Assembly (NCBI GenBank): GCA_023957995.1
Contig: JAMLGK010000003.1
Span: 248,001 to 312,000, forward strand
Direction of reading: 5' to 3'
Length of the DNA stretch: 64,000 nt
From: Microthrixaceae bacterium
GTDB lineage: Bacteria; Actinomycetota; Acidimicrobiia; Acidimicrobiales; Microtrichaceae
Shown here: positions 1 through 10,137 of the stretch, one piece after another
Position numbering within the stretch: the stretch's first letter is position 1
How the letters are laid out: each line of letters starts with the position of its first letter
Notes under the pieces: model-generated
Databases searched by the model: none
Told to the model about the DNA's origin: nothing
Seen by the model: only the letters and a program-made list of their open reading frames with translations
Translations under genes and position numbers: made by a program

Positions 1-1
1 C

Positions 2-1192
2 CTGGTCGGTCCCGAGTGGTACGTGCTCATGTTGCTGTCGGCCTCCGGTGGCGTCGTCATGGCATCGGCGAACGACCTGATCGTGCTGTTCCTCGGACTC
101 GAGATCCTCTCGGTGGCCGTCTACGTGTTGGCCGCCATGCACAGCCGCCGTACCTCCTCCCAGGAGGCAGGACTCAAGTACTTCGTGCTCGGCGCGTTCT
201 CGTCCGCATTCCTGCTCTACGGGATCGCGCTCACCTACGGCGCCACCGGTTCGACCAACCTGGCAGGGATCCAGACCTTCCTCGCCGACAACGTGCTGGT
301 CGACAACGGTCTGTTGCTAGCCGGGCTCGCCTTCATGCTCGTGGGCTTCGGGTTCAAGGTTGCGGCGGTCCCGTTCCACATGTGGGCACCGGACGTGTAC
401 CAGGGAGCGCCCACGCCGGTTTCGGCCTACATGGCCGCCGGCGTCAAGGCGGCTGGTTTCGCAGGGCTGCTGCGGGTGTTCGTGACGACCTTCGGTCCCA
501 CCTACCGTGAGGAGTGGATGCCGATGGTGGCCGCGCTGGCAGTGCTCAGCCTGGTGGTCGGATCGGTGATGGCGATCATCCAGACCAACGTGAAGCGGAT
601 GCTGGCGTACTCCTCGATAAGCCACGCGGGCTTCATCCTGTTGGGAGTGGCGGCGGCGTCCGATGCGGGCACCTCGGCGGCGCTGTTCTACCTGCTCGTG
701 TACACCTTCATGGTGGCGGGAAGCTTCGGTGTGGTCACCCTGATCGGTCGCAAGGGCGACGGCCGTCACTCGCTCGAGGACTACCGCGGGCTGTCGCGCG
801 CGAGGCCTGGCCTGGCGCTGGTGTTCACCGTGTTCCTGCTCGCCCAGTCGGGGATCCCCCTCACCGGCGGTTTCCTGGCGAAGTTCTACGTGATCGGCGC
901 GATCGTCGACGAGGGTCTCTACGCGCTCGCAGCGGTGGCGATGCTGACCGCTGTGATCTCTGCCTTCCTCTACCTGCGGGTGATCGTCGCCATGTACTTC
1001 GCAGGCCCCGCGGGGGCCGAGGAGGGCTCTGAGGAGCCCGCAGAGTTCGCTGGTCCGCCGGTGCGGATCCCGGCCGCAGCGGGGCTCGCCCTGGGCCTGG
1101 CGCTGGTCGGCACCCTGGCTCTGGGTATCGTCCCCGGGCCTGCCACCGAGGTGACCCGCGACGCCACCGCGGAGCTCACCGTAGGCAACTAG
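2..1192 (+). CDS. nuoN: NADH-quinone oxidoreductase subunit N, 5'-truncated (first copy)
   Basis: This is the C-terminal part of an antiporter-like membrane subunit of respiratory complex I, which helps pump protons during quinone reduction. The frame is open from the left edge, so the true start lies outside the window; about 396 residues are visible of a usual 480-500. The segment has about ten hydrophobic helices and the hallmark GFGFKVAAVPFHMWAPD, with the helix lysine and the His used in proton transfer, plus NVKRMLAYSSISHAGF. A second, full-length nuoN lies at 14028-15539, so this copy is the last gene of a separate nuo locus upstream. The family call is firm. Which complex it serves cannot be decided here. 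Confidence 0.93.
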   Translation: MVGPEWYVLMLLSASGGVVMASANDLIVLFLGLEILSVAVYVLAAMHSRRTSSQEAGLKYFVLGAFSSAFLLYGIALTYGATGSTNLAGIQTFLADNVLVDNGLLLAGLAFMLVGFGFKVAAVPFHMWAPDVYQGAPTPVSAYMAAGVKAAGFAGLLRVFVTTFGPTYREEWMPMVAALAVLSLVVGSVMAIIQTNVKRMLAYSSISHAGFILLGVAAASDAGTSAALFYLLVYTFMVAGSFGVVTLIGRKGDGRHSLEDYRGLSRARPGLALVFTVFLLAQSGIPLTGGFLAKFYVIGAIVDEGLYALAAVAMLTAVISAFLYLRVIVAMYFAGPAGAEEGSEEPAEFAGPPVRIPAAAGLALGLALVGTLALGIVPGPATEVTRDATAELTVGN

Positions 1193-1351
1193 CAGGGCCG
1201 AACGACCGCCCGGCGCGCCATGGCGTGCCCGGGTTCGGTGATCGACGGTGGCAGTGCGCGTCGCTTCGGATCCAGGTTCCGAGCCAGCTGTTCAGCGGAT
1301 CGTAAGGGCCGTCGACGCCGATCGTGCGATGTGGTGGGCGACAATGGACGG

Positions 1352-3001
1352 GTGCAGACCACCGATGCGCCATCGACGGGGGACGACCCGGGTGCGCCGA
1401 TGCCGGGCGAACCAGCCGAAGGGCTCCATGGCGGAGCCCCGTGGTGGGTGGGGCCGCTCGTGGGCGTTCTCTCCCTCGGTGCCGGACTGGTTCTGGCGGA
1501 GCTTCTGGCAGCACTGCTGACCACCAACTCGTCGACCGTGGTGGAGGTCGGCAACCGCGTCGTGGATCTGGTCCCCAAGCCCATGCGGGACTGGGCGATC
1601 TCCACGTTCGGCACCAACGACAAGCTGGTGCTGCTGGCCGGGGTCGGTGCGGTTCTTATCGCCCTTGCAGCGGTCGTGGGTGTGATGTCCCTGAGGGGCC
1701 ATCGCAGCGCTGCGGTCGCCCTCGTGGCCGTGGTTTCCATCGTGGGCGCCCTGTCCGCGCTCGGCCGCGGAGGATCGGGATCGACGGCGTTGGTCGCCAC
1801 CGTGGTCGGTGGGCTGGTCACGATCACCATCCTGTTGTGGCTGAGCACGTTGGCAGACCGCGGGTGGCCCCCACCGGGGACTGGTGCCGAGGGGGGCGCA
1901 GGATCAGCCGTCTCCGACGCTCCCGGGGCTCCGGGGCCGTCGCGCCGCAGGTTCTTCACGATGTCCGCAGCGGTCGGAGGTGGTGCGGTCATCGGTGCCG
2001 GGGTGGCCGCCTGGGTGCGCTCCAACGCGGCGGTGGCGGTCGAACGTCTCGGGATCAAGCTGCCCTCAGCCGCAGCGCCGCTGGCACCGGTCCCACAGGG
2101 TGTGTCGGTGGGCCTCGACGGTGTGTCGCCCTTCCTGACCCCCAACGAGGACTTCTACCGGATCGATACAGCCCTCGTGGTGCCACGGGTGACCGCAGAG
2201 GACTGGACGCTCAGGGTGCACGGCATGGTGGACCGGGAGTTGTCGCTCGACTTCGCCGCGTTGTCGGAGCGCCCGATGATCGAGGTGGATGCCACGATCG
2301 CGTGTGTGTCCAACTATGTGGGCGGCGACCTGATCGGCACCGCTCGTTGGCTGGGCTGCCGACTGGACGACCTGCTCGACGAAGCCGGCATCGAAGCGGG
2401 CGCCGACCAGATCGTCGGACGGTCGGTGGACGGCTTCACAGCGGGGTTTCCGACCGGGGTGCTCGACGGTCGCGATGCCATCGTGGCGATCGGAATGAAC
2501 GGGGAGCCCCTTCCGACCGCGCACGGGTATCCGGCGCGGCTCATCGTGCCCGGCCTGTTCGGCTACGTGTCGGCCACGAAGTGGTTGGCGGAGATCGAAC
2601 TGACCCGTTTCGAGGACTTCTCCGGCTACTGGATACCGCGCGGCTGGGACCGTGAGGCCCCGATCACGACGTCCTCGCGCATCGACACTCCTCGTGCCGG
2701 TTCCGATGTGCCCGCTGGTGAACCGCTCGGGGTGGGGGGCGTGGCCTGGGCCATGATCCGTGGGATCGAGGCAGTCGAGGTCAGGGTCGACGACGGTCAG
2801 TGGGAGCAGGCGACCCTGGGCGAGGCGTATTCCGACACCACCTGGCGGCAGTGGCGCCACGAGGTGACCCTCCCTCCCGGGGAGCACGAGATAGCGGTCA
2901 GGGCCACCGACAGCGACGGCGTCACCCAGACCGGCGACCGCACGGAGCCGGGTCCCAACGCATCCACCGGCTGGCACACGATCAGCGTCGTGGCGAGCTG
3001 A
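1352..3001 (+). CDS. membrane-anchored sulfite oxidase-family molybdopterin oxidoreductase
   Basis: This is a predicted molybdenum-cofactor oxidoreductase of the sulfite oxidase/YedY superfamily, acting outside the membrane. The N-terminal third has about four hydrophobic helices, then an internal twin-arginine stretch (SRRRFF) leading into another helix, which would place the catalytic domain outside. The Moco domain follows, with the ligand cysteine in TIACVSNYVGGDLIG and the conserved HGYPARLIVPGLFGY. The last 110 residues look like the Ig-like dimerisation domain. I chose the GTG at 1352 because the longer frame from 1220 adds a low-complexity Arg-rich leader, and a GACAAT box sits 6 bases upstream as in leaderless genes. 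Substrate and electron partner are unknown. Confidence 0.82.
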   Translation: MQTTDAPSTGDDPGAPMPGEPAEGLHGGAPWWVGPLVGVLSLGAGLVLAELLAALLTTNSSTVVEVGNRVVDLVPKPMRDWAISTFGTNDKLVLLAGVGAVLIALAAVVGVMSLRGHRSAAVALVAVVSIVGALSALGRGGSGSTALVATVVGGLVTITILLWLSTLADRGWPPPGTGAEGGAGSAVSDAPGAPGPSRRRFFTMSAAVGGGAVIGAGVAAWVRSNAAVAVERLGIKLPSAAAPLAPVPQGVSVGLDGVSPFLTPNEDFYRIDTALVVPRVTAEDWTLRVHGMVDRELSLDFAALSERPMIEVDATIACVSNYVGGDLIGTARWLGCRLDDLLDEAGIEAGADQIVGRSVDGFTAGFPTGVLDGRDAIVAIGMNGEPLPTAHGYPARLIVPGLFGYVSATKWLAEIELTRFEDFSGYWIPRGWDREAPITTSSRIDTPRAGSDVPAGEPLGVGGVAWAMIRGIEAVEVRVDDGQWEQATLGEAYSDTTWRQWRHEVTLPPGEHEIAVRATDSDGVTQTGDRTEPGPNASTGWHTISVVAS

Positions 3002-3011
3002 GGACGGCCGC

Positions 3012-3512
3012 TCAACTGTGGCGAGGAGCTGAGTCCGGTAGCTGGCAGGCGGTGTCGAGTCCGAACACCCGGTTGATCCGGCCGAAGGTGAGCCACGACC
3101 CGATCGACATCGAGAGCTCCACCAGTTCCCGGTCGGAGTACTCCGCACGCATGCGGCTCCACAGCTCCTCGTCGATGCCGTGGTGGTCGAGTGCGAAACG
3201 TTCGGCGTACTCGGCCGCGAGGAGCGCCCTGGTGCTCAGGCGATCCGACTCGACCCAGTCTGCGACCTCACCGAGGTACCAGTCGGGCACGGTCTCTCCG
3301 TCACGGTCCGTGCGCCAGTCGAGGCAGAACTCACAGCCGTTGATCTGTGCGATCCGCAGGCGGGCCGCCTCGAACTCCTCGAGGCCGAGCGTGGAGTGTT
3401 CGTACACCGCCGACGCGAACCCGGCGGCCGCAGGACCGATGCCGGGCACCATGTGGCCCCACACGTGGGTGATCGGGTCGCAGTCGTCGGGTACTTCCAG
3501 GAACATGTCCAT
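3012..3512 (-). CDS. carboxymuconolactone decarboxylase/AhpD-family protein
   Basis: This is a 166-residue all-helical protein of the AhpD-like superfamily, whose members use a CxxC redox pair or act as decarboxylases. The diagnostic stretch is RLRIAQINGCEFCLDWR, with the CxxC in the expected helix; the downstream His typical of AhpD peroxidase partners is replaced by a charged WRTDRD segment. It lies 24 bases downstream of the reductase-like gene at 3537-4634 on the same strand, so the two may be co-transcribed. A role in peroxide defence or in aromatic breakdown cannot be chosen from sequence. It converges tail to tail with the molybdopterin gene. Confidence 0.78.
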   Translation of the reverse strand: MDMFLEVPDDCDPITHVWGHMVPGIGPAAAGFASAVYEHSTLGLEEFEAARLRIAQINGCEFCLDWRTDRDGETVPDWYLGEVADWVESDRLSTRALLAAEYAERFALDHHGIDEELWSRMRAEYSDRELVELSMSIGSWLTFGRINRVFGLDTACQLPDSAPRHS

Positions 3513-3536
3513 GGCGGGTTGGCCTTTCGGTCGGCT

Positions 3537-4634
3537 CTAGGTCGTCGTGTTGGGCGCTACGAAGCGGCCGCGGCCCGGCTCCAGCGGGACCTGGGTGCCG
3601 TCGTAGAGGTCCGGATCGGCCTCGCACAGCCAGGGGATGGCTCCCACCAGCCGCATGGCGGCCGTGGCGTTCCCACCGGCCGCCCGGTTGCCGCCCTCGG
3701 CCTCTGCCTCGACGGTGATCTCGAGTCGGGGCTCTGCCTCGATGACCACCCGGTGGCTACCGGCCCCACTCGCCGGTTGGGGCCATTCCGGTGCCACCGA
3801 GGGGTGGATGCGGGTGACGTGTTCGACCACGACGGCGGGGATCCCCCCGACGTGTCCGATCACCTCGAAGCGGAGCGCCCCCTGCGTGCCCGCCTCGAAC
3901 AGCCCCATGGCGGTGTGCACGTCGGTGTCGAGGGCAACGCGCTCGAGGCTCTCCTCGATGCCGTCCAGGTGCACCCCCAGACCCTCGGCCACCAGGCGGA
4001 CCTGTCCACCCCAGACCATCGTCGGCACACCCTGGGCCACCATCGGTGGTTCGTAGTCCATCGCCTTGCCCATCCCGACCAGCTCGCGCACCGAGAACTC
4101 CTGGTCGTAGGAGGAGTAGTCGAAGATCTCGAGTGACCGCACCGAGGTGATGTCGTGGCACAGTCCAGTCGCCAACAGCGGGAGGAGATCGTTGCCCCAA
4201 CCCGGGTCCACCCCCGACACGAACAGCGATGACCCGCCGGACCGGCATGCCCGCTCGATCGGCTCGCGCACTTCAACGGGTGCGGACGCGGGGTCATACA
4301 GGGCATAGATCGCCGGGCTCACGACGGTGAGGCCCGCAGCCAGGCATCCCCGAATGTCCTCCAGCGCCTCGTCGGGGCGCACGTCTCCGGACGCCGCGTA
4401 GACGACCGCCGAGCATCCGCGGTCGACCAGATCGGCGGCGTCGTCGCTGTGGGTGATCGTCACGTCGGTGTGCCCGCGGCCACCGTCTCCGGCCAACTCA
4501 GAAGCGGCCCGCCCCGCCTTGGCCGCGGTCGAGGTCAGCACCGCGCGCAACTCCAGTTCGGGGTGCCCCAGCACCGCAGCGACCGATGCGCGGCCCATGT
4601 TTCCGGTTCCCCATACGCCCACTCCGATCGACAC
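3537..4634 (-). CDS. dihydrodipicolinate reductase/diaminopentanoate dehydrogenase-like NAD(P) oxidoreductase
   Basis: This is a 365-residue predicted NAD(P)-dependent dehydrogenase. The N-terminus is a Rossmann fold opening with [13 protein letters not shown]. The rest resembles the C-terminal domain of 2,4-diaminopentanoate dehydrogenase and DapB-like proteins, common as paralogues in mycobacteria and related taxa. Two adjacent starts are possible, TTG at 4637 and GTG at 4634, behind a GGGGGG stretch on the minus strand; I used the GTG. It probably forms a short operon with the AhpD-like gene. It is not the housekeeping dapB on present evidence, and its substrate is unknown. Confidence 0.72.
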   Translation of the reverse strand: MSIGVGVWGTGNMGRASVAAVLGHPELELRAVLTSTAAKAGRAASELAGDGGRGHTDVTITHSDDAADLVDRGCSAVVYAASGDVRPDEALEDIRGCLAAGLTVVSPAIYALYDPASAPVEVREPIERACRSGGSSLFVSGVDPGWGNDLLPLLATGLCHDITSVRSLEIFDYSSYDQEFSVRELVGMGKAMDYEPPMVAQGVPTMVWGGQVRLVAEGLGVHLDGIEESLERVALDTDVHTAMGLFEAGTQGALRFEVIGHVGGIPAVVVEHVTRIHPSVAPEWPQPASGAGSHRVVIEAEPRLEITVEAEAEGGNRAAGGNATAAMRLVGAIPWLCEADPDLYDGTQVPLEPGRGRFVAPNTTT

Positions 4635-4704
4635 CAAGCACCCCCCGGTCGGTTGCCAGAGGCCCTCCCAGCTACGGAGAACCGGCGGATCCCGCCGTTG
4701 TGGC

Positions 4705-4722
4705 GGTCCCCTGCGGGGGACC
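4705..4722. other. GC-rich hairpin between divergent genes
   Basis: A perfect 7-bp inverted repeat (GGTCCCC, loop TGCG, GGGGACC) lies in the 175-base gap between the minus-strand reductase gene and nuoA. A second small inverted repeat (CGGCGG ATC CCGCCG) lies just upstream at about 4683-4697. There is no T-tract, so it is not a clear terminator. It could be an operator or transcript structure for either divergent promoter. Confidence 0.35.
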
Positions 4723-4771
4723 CTAACCGAGTGTTCGTGGGCGTCACCGGCGCGGTTGGTCCGTCACAACT

Positions 4772-4801
4772 TTGGCCTCACAAAACGGTGCTGAGTAGTC
4801 T
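4772..4801 (+). promoter_or_regulatory. candidate promoter of the nuo operon
   Basis: TTGGCC at 4772-4777 is followed after 18 bases by TAGTCT at 4796-4801, a good sigma-70-type -35/-10 pair. The nuoA ATG lies only 8 bases after the -10 box and has no Shine-Dalgarno sequence, so the transcript would be leaderless or nearly so. Confidence 0.5.
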
Positions 4802-4809
4802 GCCAGCCG

Positions 4810-5190
4810 ATGGCCGAATCACCTCTGAGCGACTTCCTGCGCTCCTACCTCACGGTCGGTATTTTTGCTTCACTGGGATTCATCCTGGTGGGGCTTCTGG
4901 TGCTGATCGCATGGATGATCCGCCCGGACCGCCGGCAGGCCCAGAAGTACATCTCCTACGAGTCCGGCGTGGACCCCGTGGGGGACCTCTGGTCGCAGAG
5001 CCAGATCCGGTACTACATCTTCGCCCTGCTGTTCGTGATCTTCGACGTCGAGGTCGTGTTCCTCTTCCCCTGGTCCACCCAGCTGGAGGCCTTCGGGGCG
5101 TTCGGGTTGTGGCACATGTTCTTCTTCATCTTCGTGCTGCTGCTCTCGCTCATCTACGCATGGCGCAAGGGGGTCCTGCGATGGGCCTAG
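4810..5190 (+). CDS. nuoA: NADH-quinone oxidoreductase subunit A
   Basis: This small membrane subunit of complex I lies at the junction of the quinone-reducing and proton-pumping arms. It has 126 residues, the usual size, with three predicted membrane helices. It carries the family stretch [14 protein letters not shown] and the acidic second-helix pattern [11 protein letters not shown]. It is the first gene of the nuoABCDHIJKLMN set, starts right behind a TAGTCT box, and its stop codon overlaps the nuoB start by ten bases. Confidence 0.96.
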   Translation: MAESPLSDFLRSYLTVGIFASLGFILVGLLVLIAWMIRPDRRQAQKYISYESGVDPVGDLWSQSQIRYYIFALLFVIFDVEVVFLFPWSTQLEAFGAFGLWHMFFFIFVLLLSLIYAWRKGVLRWA

Positions 5191-5687
5191 GTCTGGTCGA
5201 GAGCGGCAAGATGCCCAAGCCGCTCACGAAACTCCTCAACACCGCCCGCAGCTACTCGGTGTGGATGTACCAGTGGGGTCTCGCCTGCTGTGCGATCGAG
5301 ATGGCCTCGGCCATGGGTTCACCGCGCTACGACATCATGCGCCTGGGCGTGATCCCGCTTCCCGCCAGCCCCCGGCAGTCCGACCTCCTGGTCGTCTCGG
5401 GCACCGTGACCGACAAGATGGCTCCTGCCATCCGTCGGCTCTGGGAGCAGATGCCCGACCCCAAGTACGTGATCTCGATGGGTTCGTGCGCCAACTGCGG
5501 CGGCCCGTACTGGGACAGCTACTCGGTGACCAAGGGTGTCGACCAGATCATCCCGGTCGACGTCTACGTCCCCGGTTGCCCCCCGAGGCCCGAGGCGCTG
5601 CTCGAGGGAGTGGTACTGCTCCAGGAGCGCATCAAGCACGAGAATCCGGCCGAGCGCTGGACCGGCGAACCAATCGTGGTGCAGTGA
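5181..5687 (+). CDS. nuoB: NADH-quinone oxidoreductase subunit B
   Basis: This peripheral subunit carries the terminal [4Fe-4S] cluster N2, which hands electrons to quinone. The 168-residue protein has all four expected ligands: the tandem pair in GLACCAIEM, one in [10 protein letters not shown] and one in [11 protein letters not shown] chose the ATG at 5181 because it overlaps the nuoA stop and gives the family's usual N-terminus; the open frame extends far upstream but that part is not conserved. The gene ends TGATG with nuoC. Confidence 0.96.
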   Translation: MGLGLVESGKMPKPLTKLLNTARSYSVWMYQWGLACCAIEMASAMGSPRYDIMRLGVIPLPASPRQSDLLVVSGTVTDKMAPAIRRLWEQMPDPKYVISMGSCANCGGPYWDSYSVTKGVDQIIPVDVYVPGCPPRPEALLEGVVLLQERIKHENPAERWTGEPIVVQ

Positions 5688-6460
5688 TGGCCGACGACTC
5701 CACAGCAACCACCGACGCGCCCGGCGACGGCTCCTCCGAGGAGATCGTGCCCGCCGAGCCCACCGACGAGCGGCGCGAGGCGATCCTCGCCGACCTCCGG
5801 GCCGGACTCGGCGATGCGGTGCTCGACACCCACATCGACCCCGGTCGCGATGTGTGGGCGCGGGTCAGCGCCGAGTCGTGGGCGGAGACCGCCGAGGTCG
5901 TGAGGCACCGTATGGGCGCCAAGTACTTCGGCTTCCTCTCGGTGATCGACTGGCTGCCCTCTCCCTATGGCCGCTCCATGGACGCCAGTGTGGACACCGT
6001 GCTGGCCGTCGAATCCGGGGACTCCTCCGGTGAGGACGACGAGCCCGAGGAGATGCAGCACGGGGTGGCCGGTGGCGAGAGCCGCTTCCAGGTGTTCGCG
6101 AGGGTCGCCAGCATCGGGGTACCCGGGGAGCACTGGGGGATCACGGTCAAGGCCGATGTCGGAGAGTCGCTGTCGATCGCGACCTGGACCAACACCTTCG
6201 CCGGTGCCGACTGGCACGAACGTGAAGCCTGGGAGATGTACGGAATCGAGTTCGTGGGCCATCCCGGCCTGCGCCACATCTACCTGCCGGGCGACTTCGA
6301 GGGGAATCCGCTGCGCAAGGACTTCCCGCTCATCGCCCGCATGGTGAAGCCCTGGCCCGGAATCGTCGACGTCGAGGCCCTTCCGGAGGTTCCCGAGGAC
6401 GGACCCGCTGGCGAAGCCGACGCCACCGCCGGCGATGCCAGCAGCGAGGATTCGCCATGA
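5687..6460 (+). CDS. nuoC: NADH-quinone oxidoreductase subunit C
   Basis: This is the peripheral 30-kDa-type subunit of complex I, with 257 residues. The signature near the C-terminus is intact: [17 protein letters not shown] followed by [10 protein letters not shown]. It has a disordered acidic N-terminal extension of about 35 residues and an acidic insert around residues 110-125 ([13 protein letters not shown]), both longer than in E. coli. It is fused neither to nuoB nor to nuoD. The last four bases overlap nuoD. Confidence 0.94.
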   Translation: MADDSTATTDAPGDGSSEEIVPAEPTDERREAILADLRAGLGDAVLDTHIDPGRDVWARVSAESWAETAEVVRHRMGAKYFGFLSVIDWLPSPYGRSMDASVDTVLAVESGDSSGEDDEPEEMQHGVAGGESRFQVFARVASIGVPGEHWGITVKADVGESLSIATWTNTFAGADWHEREAWEMYGIEFVGHPGLRHIYLPGDFEGNPLRKDFPLIARMVKPWPGIVDVEALPEVPEDGPAGEADATAGDASSEDSP

Positions 6461-7629
6461 CCGCTGTGACCGACCGCCAGAAGCTGTCCTACATCGCCTC
6501 CCAGGCGGCGGACGCACGGGTGAACGTGGAGCTCGAGACCGAGGGCATGACCCTCAACATCGGACCCCAGCACCCTGCCACCCACGGCACCCTGCGCATC
6601 GTCGCCCAGTTGGACGGCGAGCAGGTGATCCGGGCCGAACCCATGGCCGGATACATGCACCGCGGCTACGAGAAGCTCTCCGAGGTCCGCACCTATCCGC
6701 AGATCACCACCCTGGTGAACCGCATCGACTGGCTGGGCAGCTTCGCCAACGAGGTGCCCTTCATCCTCGCGGCCGAGCACCTGATGGAGGTCGAGGCTCC
6801 GCCCCGCGCCACCTGGATCCGCACGCTGTTGTTCGAGATGAGCCGCGTCGCCCACATGATCCTGTTCCTGGGCGACATGGGCGTGCAGCTCGGAGCGGTC
6901 ACCCCGGTGTTCTTCGCCTTCCGCGACCGGGAATTCGTGCTCGACCAGATCGAGAAGGCCACGGGCGGCCGCTTCCATCCCAACTTCGACCGCATCGGCG
7001 GGCTGAAGGACGATCTGCCGAAGGGTTGGATCGAATCCACCAAGGACTCGATGCAGACGGTGCTGACCTTCTGCGACCAGATCGAGGACCTGCTGTTGGG
7101 TTCGGAGATCTTCCAGAGCCGCACCCGGGGAATCGGTGTGATTCCCAAGGACGTCGCGATGCAGTACGGGCTCTCCGGTGCGAATGCCCGGGGGTCGGGA
7201 ATCGACTGGGATCTTCGGCGCGACAATCCCGTCGGCCTCGCGTATCCCGACCTCGACTGGAAGGTCTGGACCCATCCCGACGGCGACAGCTTCTCCCGCT
7301 TCTGGGTTCGGCTGCAGGAGACCCGTGAAGCGGTCAAGATGATCGAGCAGCTCTGCGACGGCATGCCGAGTGGTCCGATCATGGCCAAGGTGCCCAGGAT
7401 CATCAAGGTTCCCGCCGGCGAGGCCTATGTGGCCACCGAGAACCCCCTCGGGGAGATGGGCTACTACCTGGTTTCCCAGGGAGGCCTCACGCCGTTCCGT
7501 CTCAAGATCCGTTCCGCCAGCTTCAACAACGTGTCGATCGCACCGTGGTTGCTCCGGGGCGTCTACGTGCCGGACATCATCACGATCCTGGGTTCGCTCT
7601 ACTTCATCCTGGGGGACATCGACCGATGA
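6457..7629 (+). CDS. nuoD: NADH-quinone oxidoreductase subunit D
   Basis: This is the 49-kDa-type subunit that forms the quinone-binding cavity with NuoB, with 390 residues. It keeps the quinone-site loop [16 protein letters not shown], including the two His residues, and [14 protein letters not shown]. The Arg in HGTLRIV (residue 47) probably corresponds to the NDUFS2 arginine dimethylated by NDUFAF7 in mitochondria, which is notable because a MidA/NDUFAF7 homologue sits at the end of this operon. It overlaps both neighbours by four bases. Confidence 0.96.
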   Translation: MTAVTDRQKLSYIASQAADARVNVELETEGMTLNIGPQHPATHGTLRIVAQLDGEQVIRAEPMAGYMHRGYEKLSEVRTYPQITTLVNRIDWLGSFANEVPFILAAEHLMEVEAPPRATWIRTLLFEMSRVAHMILFLGDMGVQLGAVTPVFFAFRDREFVLDQIEKATGGRFHPNFDRIGGLKDDLPKGWIESTKDSMQTVLTFCDQIEDLLLGSEIFQSRTRGIGVIPKDVAMQYGLSGANARGSGIDWDLRRDNPVGLAYPDLDWKVWTHPDGDSFSRFWVRLQETREAVKMIEQLCDGMPSGPIMAKVPRIIKVPAGEAYVATENPLGEMGYYLVSQGGLTPFRLKIRSASFNNVSIAPWLLRGVYVPDIITILGSLYFILGDIDR

Positions 7630-8678
7630 CCCTGTCTTTCATGGATCCACTGCTCGCGCTGGAACTCGCGTACTGGCAGGAGACGAGCCTCAAGGTGCTG
7701 CTCGGTCTCGCTGCCGCGCTGGGACTCACCGGTGCGGTCGTGTACCTCTACCTGTTCAAGTTCGTCTCCTTCATGCAGAGTCGTCTCGGCCCGATGGAAG
7801 CCGGCCCGTACGGATCCCTGCAGCTGCTCGCCGAGGTCGGCAAGTGGCTCCAGAAGGAGGACATCACACCCTCACGCGCCGACAAGCTCGTGTTCGGCAT
7901 CGCCCCGGCCGTGGTGCTCACCTCCACCTTCTTGATCTTCGTGGTGATCCCCGCCGGCCCGAACGCGGTGATAGCCGATCTGGCAACGGGCATCTACTAC
8001 GTACTCGCCGTGTCGAGCCTCTCCGTGATCGGCATCCTGATGGCAGGTTGGGCATCGGCCAACAAGTACGCCCTCATCGGTGGCCTGCGTGCTGCCGGCC
8101 AGCTGATCGCATACGAGCTGCCCATGGTGCTGGCGGTCGTGGGTGTGGTGATCACCGTCGGGAGCCTCAATCTGCAGGACATCGTGGCAGCCCAGGCCTC
8201 CGGGGAGATCTTCGGTTGGGACGGAATCGGCAACCCGTTCGTGATCACCCAGTTCATCGGTTTCATGATCTTCCTGATCGCGGTCCAGGCAGAGCTCACC
8301 CAGACCCCCTTCGACATGCCGATCGCCGAGTCGGAGCTGGTCGCCGGCTACCACGTCGAATACACCGGCATCCGATTCCTCGTCTACTTCATCTCCGAGT
8401 TCGCAACGGCGGTCGCGTTCGCCGCGGTGGCCTCGACACTGTTCCTGGGCGGTTGGGCCGTGCCCGAGAGCTGGGGCATCTCGCGTGACGCGATGCACTG
8501 GGTGGGCCCGGTGGTCATCTCCACCAAGGCCGTCATCCTGGTCGGCGTGGTGTTCTGGGTCAGGTTCACCTTCCCCCGCTTCCGGGAGGACCAACTGCAG
8601 AAACTCGCATGGAAGGGCCTCATCCCGCTGGCTCTCGCGAACATCGCCGTGACTGCGGCACTGAAGGTTGCGTTCTGA
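7626..8678 (+). CDS. nuoH: NADH-quinone oxidoreductase subunit H
   Basis: This membrane subunit, with about eight helices, forms the heel of complex I and the entrance to the quinone chamber. The 350-residue protein carries the conserved loop [20 protein letters not shown] with its cluster of acidic residues. The ATG at 7626 overlaps the nuoD stop as ATGA; a second ATG at 7641 would shorten it by five residues. The stop shares a base with the nuoI start. Confidence 0.96.
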   Translation: MTLSFMDPLLALELAYWQETSLKVLLGLAAALGLTGAVVYLYLFKFVSFMQSRLGPMEAGPYGSLQLLAEVGKWLQKEDITPSRADKLVFGIAPAVVLTSTFLIFVVIPAGPNAVIADLATGIYYVLAVSSLSVIGILMAGWASANKYALIGGLRAAGQLIAYELPMVLAVVGVVITVGSLNLQDIVAAQASGEIFGWDGIGNPFVITQFIGFMIFLIAVQAELTQTPFDMPIAESELVAGYHVEYTGIRFLVYFISEFATAVAFAAVASTLFLGGWAVPESWGISRDAMHWVGPVVISTKAVILVGVVFWVRFTFPRFREDQLQKLAWKGLIPLALANIAVTAALKVAF

Positions 8679-9253
8679 TGGCCAATTCACCGCTCAAGGT
8701 AACCAAGGGCCTCTTCGCCGGACTTGGCGTGACGATGCGTACGGCGCTGCGCACCATGTTCCCCAAGCGCGGAGCCAAGACGCTCATCCCGGCTCCCTCG
8801 AAGGGGGCGCACACCGTGCAGTACCCCCACGAGGTGGACGTGCCGGCTCCGCGCGCACGAGGGGTCATCGCGCTGCACACCGAGAACTGCACGGCCTGCA
8901 TGCTCTGTGCCCGTGAGTGCCCCGACTGGTGCATCTACATCGAGGGCCACAAGACCCTGGCGCCACCGCGTCGCGAGGGTGGCAAGCCCCGTTCGGTCAA
9001 CGAACTGGACCGCTTCGACATCGACTACTCGTTGTGCATGTACTGCGGGATCTGCGTCGAGGTCTGCCCGTTCGAAGCGCTCTTCTGGAGCCCCGAGTTC
9101 GAGTACTCCGAGCTCAAGATCGCGGATCTGATCCACGACAAGGGCCGGCTGTCGATGTGGATGGAGACCGTGCCGCCGTTCGAGTCCTATGAGGCGGGGT
9201 CCGAGGCCAAGGTGCTGAAGGTCCCCGATCCGGTGCCGAGGGACAAGCGATGA
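8678..9253 (+). CDS. nuoI: NADH-quinone oxidoreductase subunit I
   Basis: This peripheral ferredoxin-like subunit binds clusters N6a and N6b. It has 191 residues with two complete [4Fe-4S] motifs, [12 protein letters not shown] and [12 protein letters not shown]. In an enzyme lacking NuoEFG this is the natural entry point for electrons from ferredoxin or another donor, as in 11-subunit complexes of other lineages. That functional point is inference. The gene overlaps nuoJ by four bases. Confidence 0.96.
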   Translation: MANSPLKVTKGLFAGLGVTMRTALRTMFPKRGAKTLIPAPSKGAHTVQYPHEVDVPAPRARGVIALHTENCTACMLCARECPDWCIYIEGHKTLAPPRREGGKPRSVNELDRFDIDYSLCMYCGICVEVCPFEALFWSPEFEYSELKIADLIHDKGRLSMWMETVPPFESYEAGSEAKVLKVPDPVPRDKR

Positions 9254-9828
9254 TCGCCGCGCTCGCCCCACTGTCGTTCCTGGCCCAGTCCGCCACGGGC
9301 AACAGCTTCGACGTGCCCGCCAACGTGGTGTTCTACATCGTTGCTGCGTTCATGGTGTTCGCCGCCATCCGGGTGGTGACCACCGACAACATCGTGCACG
9401 CCGCCCTCTGGCTGATCCTCGTGCTGAGCGGAGTCGGGCTCAACTTCCTGCTGCTGCAGGCCGAGTTCGTGGCGATCACGCAGATCCTGGTGTACCTGGG
9501 GGCGATCGTCGTGTTGTTCCTGTTCGGCATCATGTTGACCCGGGCACCTCTCGGGCGCGCCGATGATCTGGACAACAACATGAGACCGATCGGGGTGGCG
9601 GTCGGTCTTCTCCTGACCGCCGTGATCGCATTCGCCCTGATCCGCACCTTCGGGAACGACTCGCTCACCTTCGAGGCGTACGCCGGATCCCAGGCGGTGG
9701 CGGGCAACAACCGCACCACCGCCCTGGCCAACGAGATCTTCGGGCCGCAGCTCATCCCCTTCGAGGTGCTGTCGGTTCTGCTGACCGCCGCTCTCATCGG
9801 AGCGATAGTGCTGGCGAGGAGGGACTGA
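9250..9828 (+). CDS. nuoJ: NADH-quinone oxidoreductase subunit J
   Basis: This five-helix membrane subunit of complex I has 192 residues. It contains the family pattern around [20 protein letters not shown] and the [22 protein letters not shown] helix whose pi-bulge takes part in coupling. It overlaps nuoI by four bases and is followed two bases later by nuoK. Confidence 0.94.
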   Translation: MIAALAPLSFLAQSATGNSFDVPANVVFYIVAAFMVFAAIRVVTTDNIVHAALWLILVLSGVGLNFLLLQAEFVAITQILVYLGAIVVLFLFGIMLTRAPLGRADDLDNNMRPIGVAVGLLLTAVIAFALIRTFGNDSLTFEAYAGSQAVAGNNRTTALANEIFGPQLIPFEVLSVLLTAALIGAIVLARRD

Positions 9829-9829
9829 G

Positions 9830-10126
9830 ATGCTGCTGAACCAGTTCCTCCTGCTCGCCGCGATCCTCTTCTCGATCGGTGTCTACGGCGTCATCGTGCG
9901 GCGCAACGGCGTGTTGGTGCTCATGAGCATCGAGTTGATCCTCAACTCGGTGAACATCAACCTGATCGCGTTCAGCACCTACCACGGCCTGGGTGGCCAG
10001 GTGTTCGCACTGTTCGTGATCGCCGTGGCAGCCGCTGAGGTGGGCGTCGGGCTGGCGATCGTGTTGTTGATCTACCGAAACCGTCGCTCTGTCGACATCG
10101 ACGCACTCGACGAGCTGAAGGGCTGA
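9830..10126 (+). CDS. nuoK: NADH-quinone oxidoreductase subunit K
   Basis: This 98-residue, three-helix membrane subunit is related to MrpC. The two conserved membrane glutamates are visible, one in [14 protein letters not shown] and one in [14 protein letters not shown]. Length and position between nuoJ and nuoL are standard. Confidence 0.95.
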   Translation: MLLNQFLLLAAILFSIGVYGVIVRRNGVLVLMSIELILNSVNINLIAFSTYHGLGGQVFALFVIAVAAAEVGVGLAIVLLIYRNRRSVDIDALDELKG

Positions 10127-10137
10127 GGCTGCGCGCT

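Noticed and set aside
4449-5180. Long upstream extension of nuoB
   Set aside because: The open frame runs through the nuoA gene in another frame; only the part from 5181 is NuoB-like.
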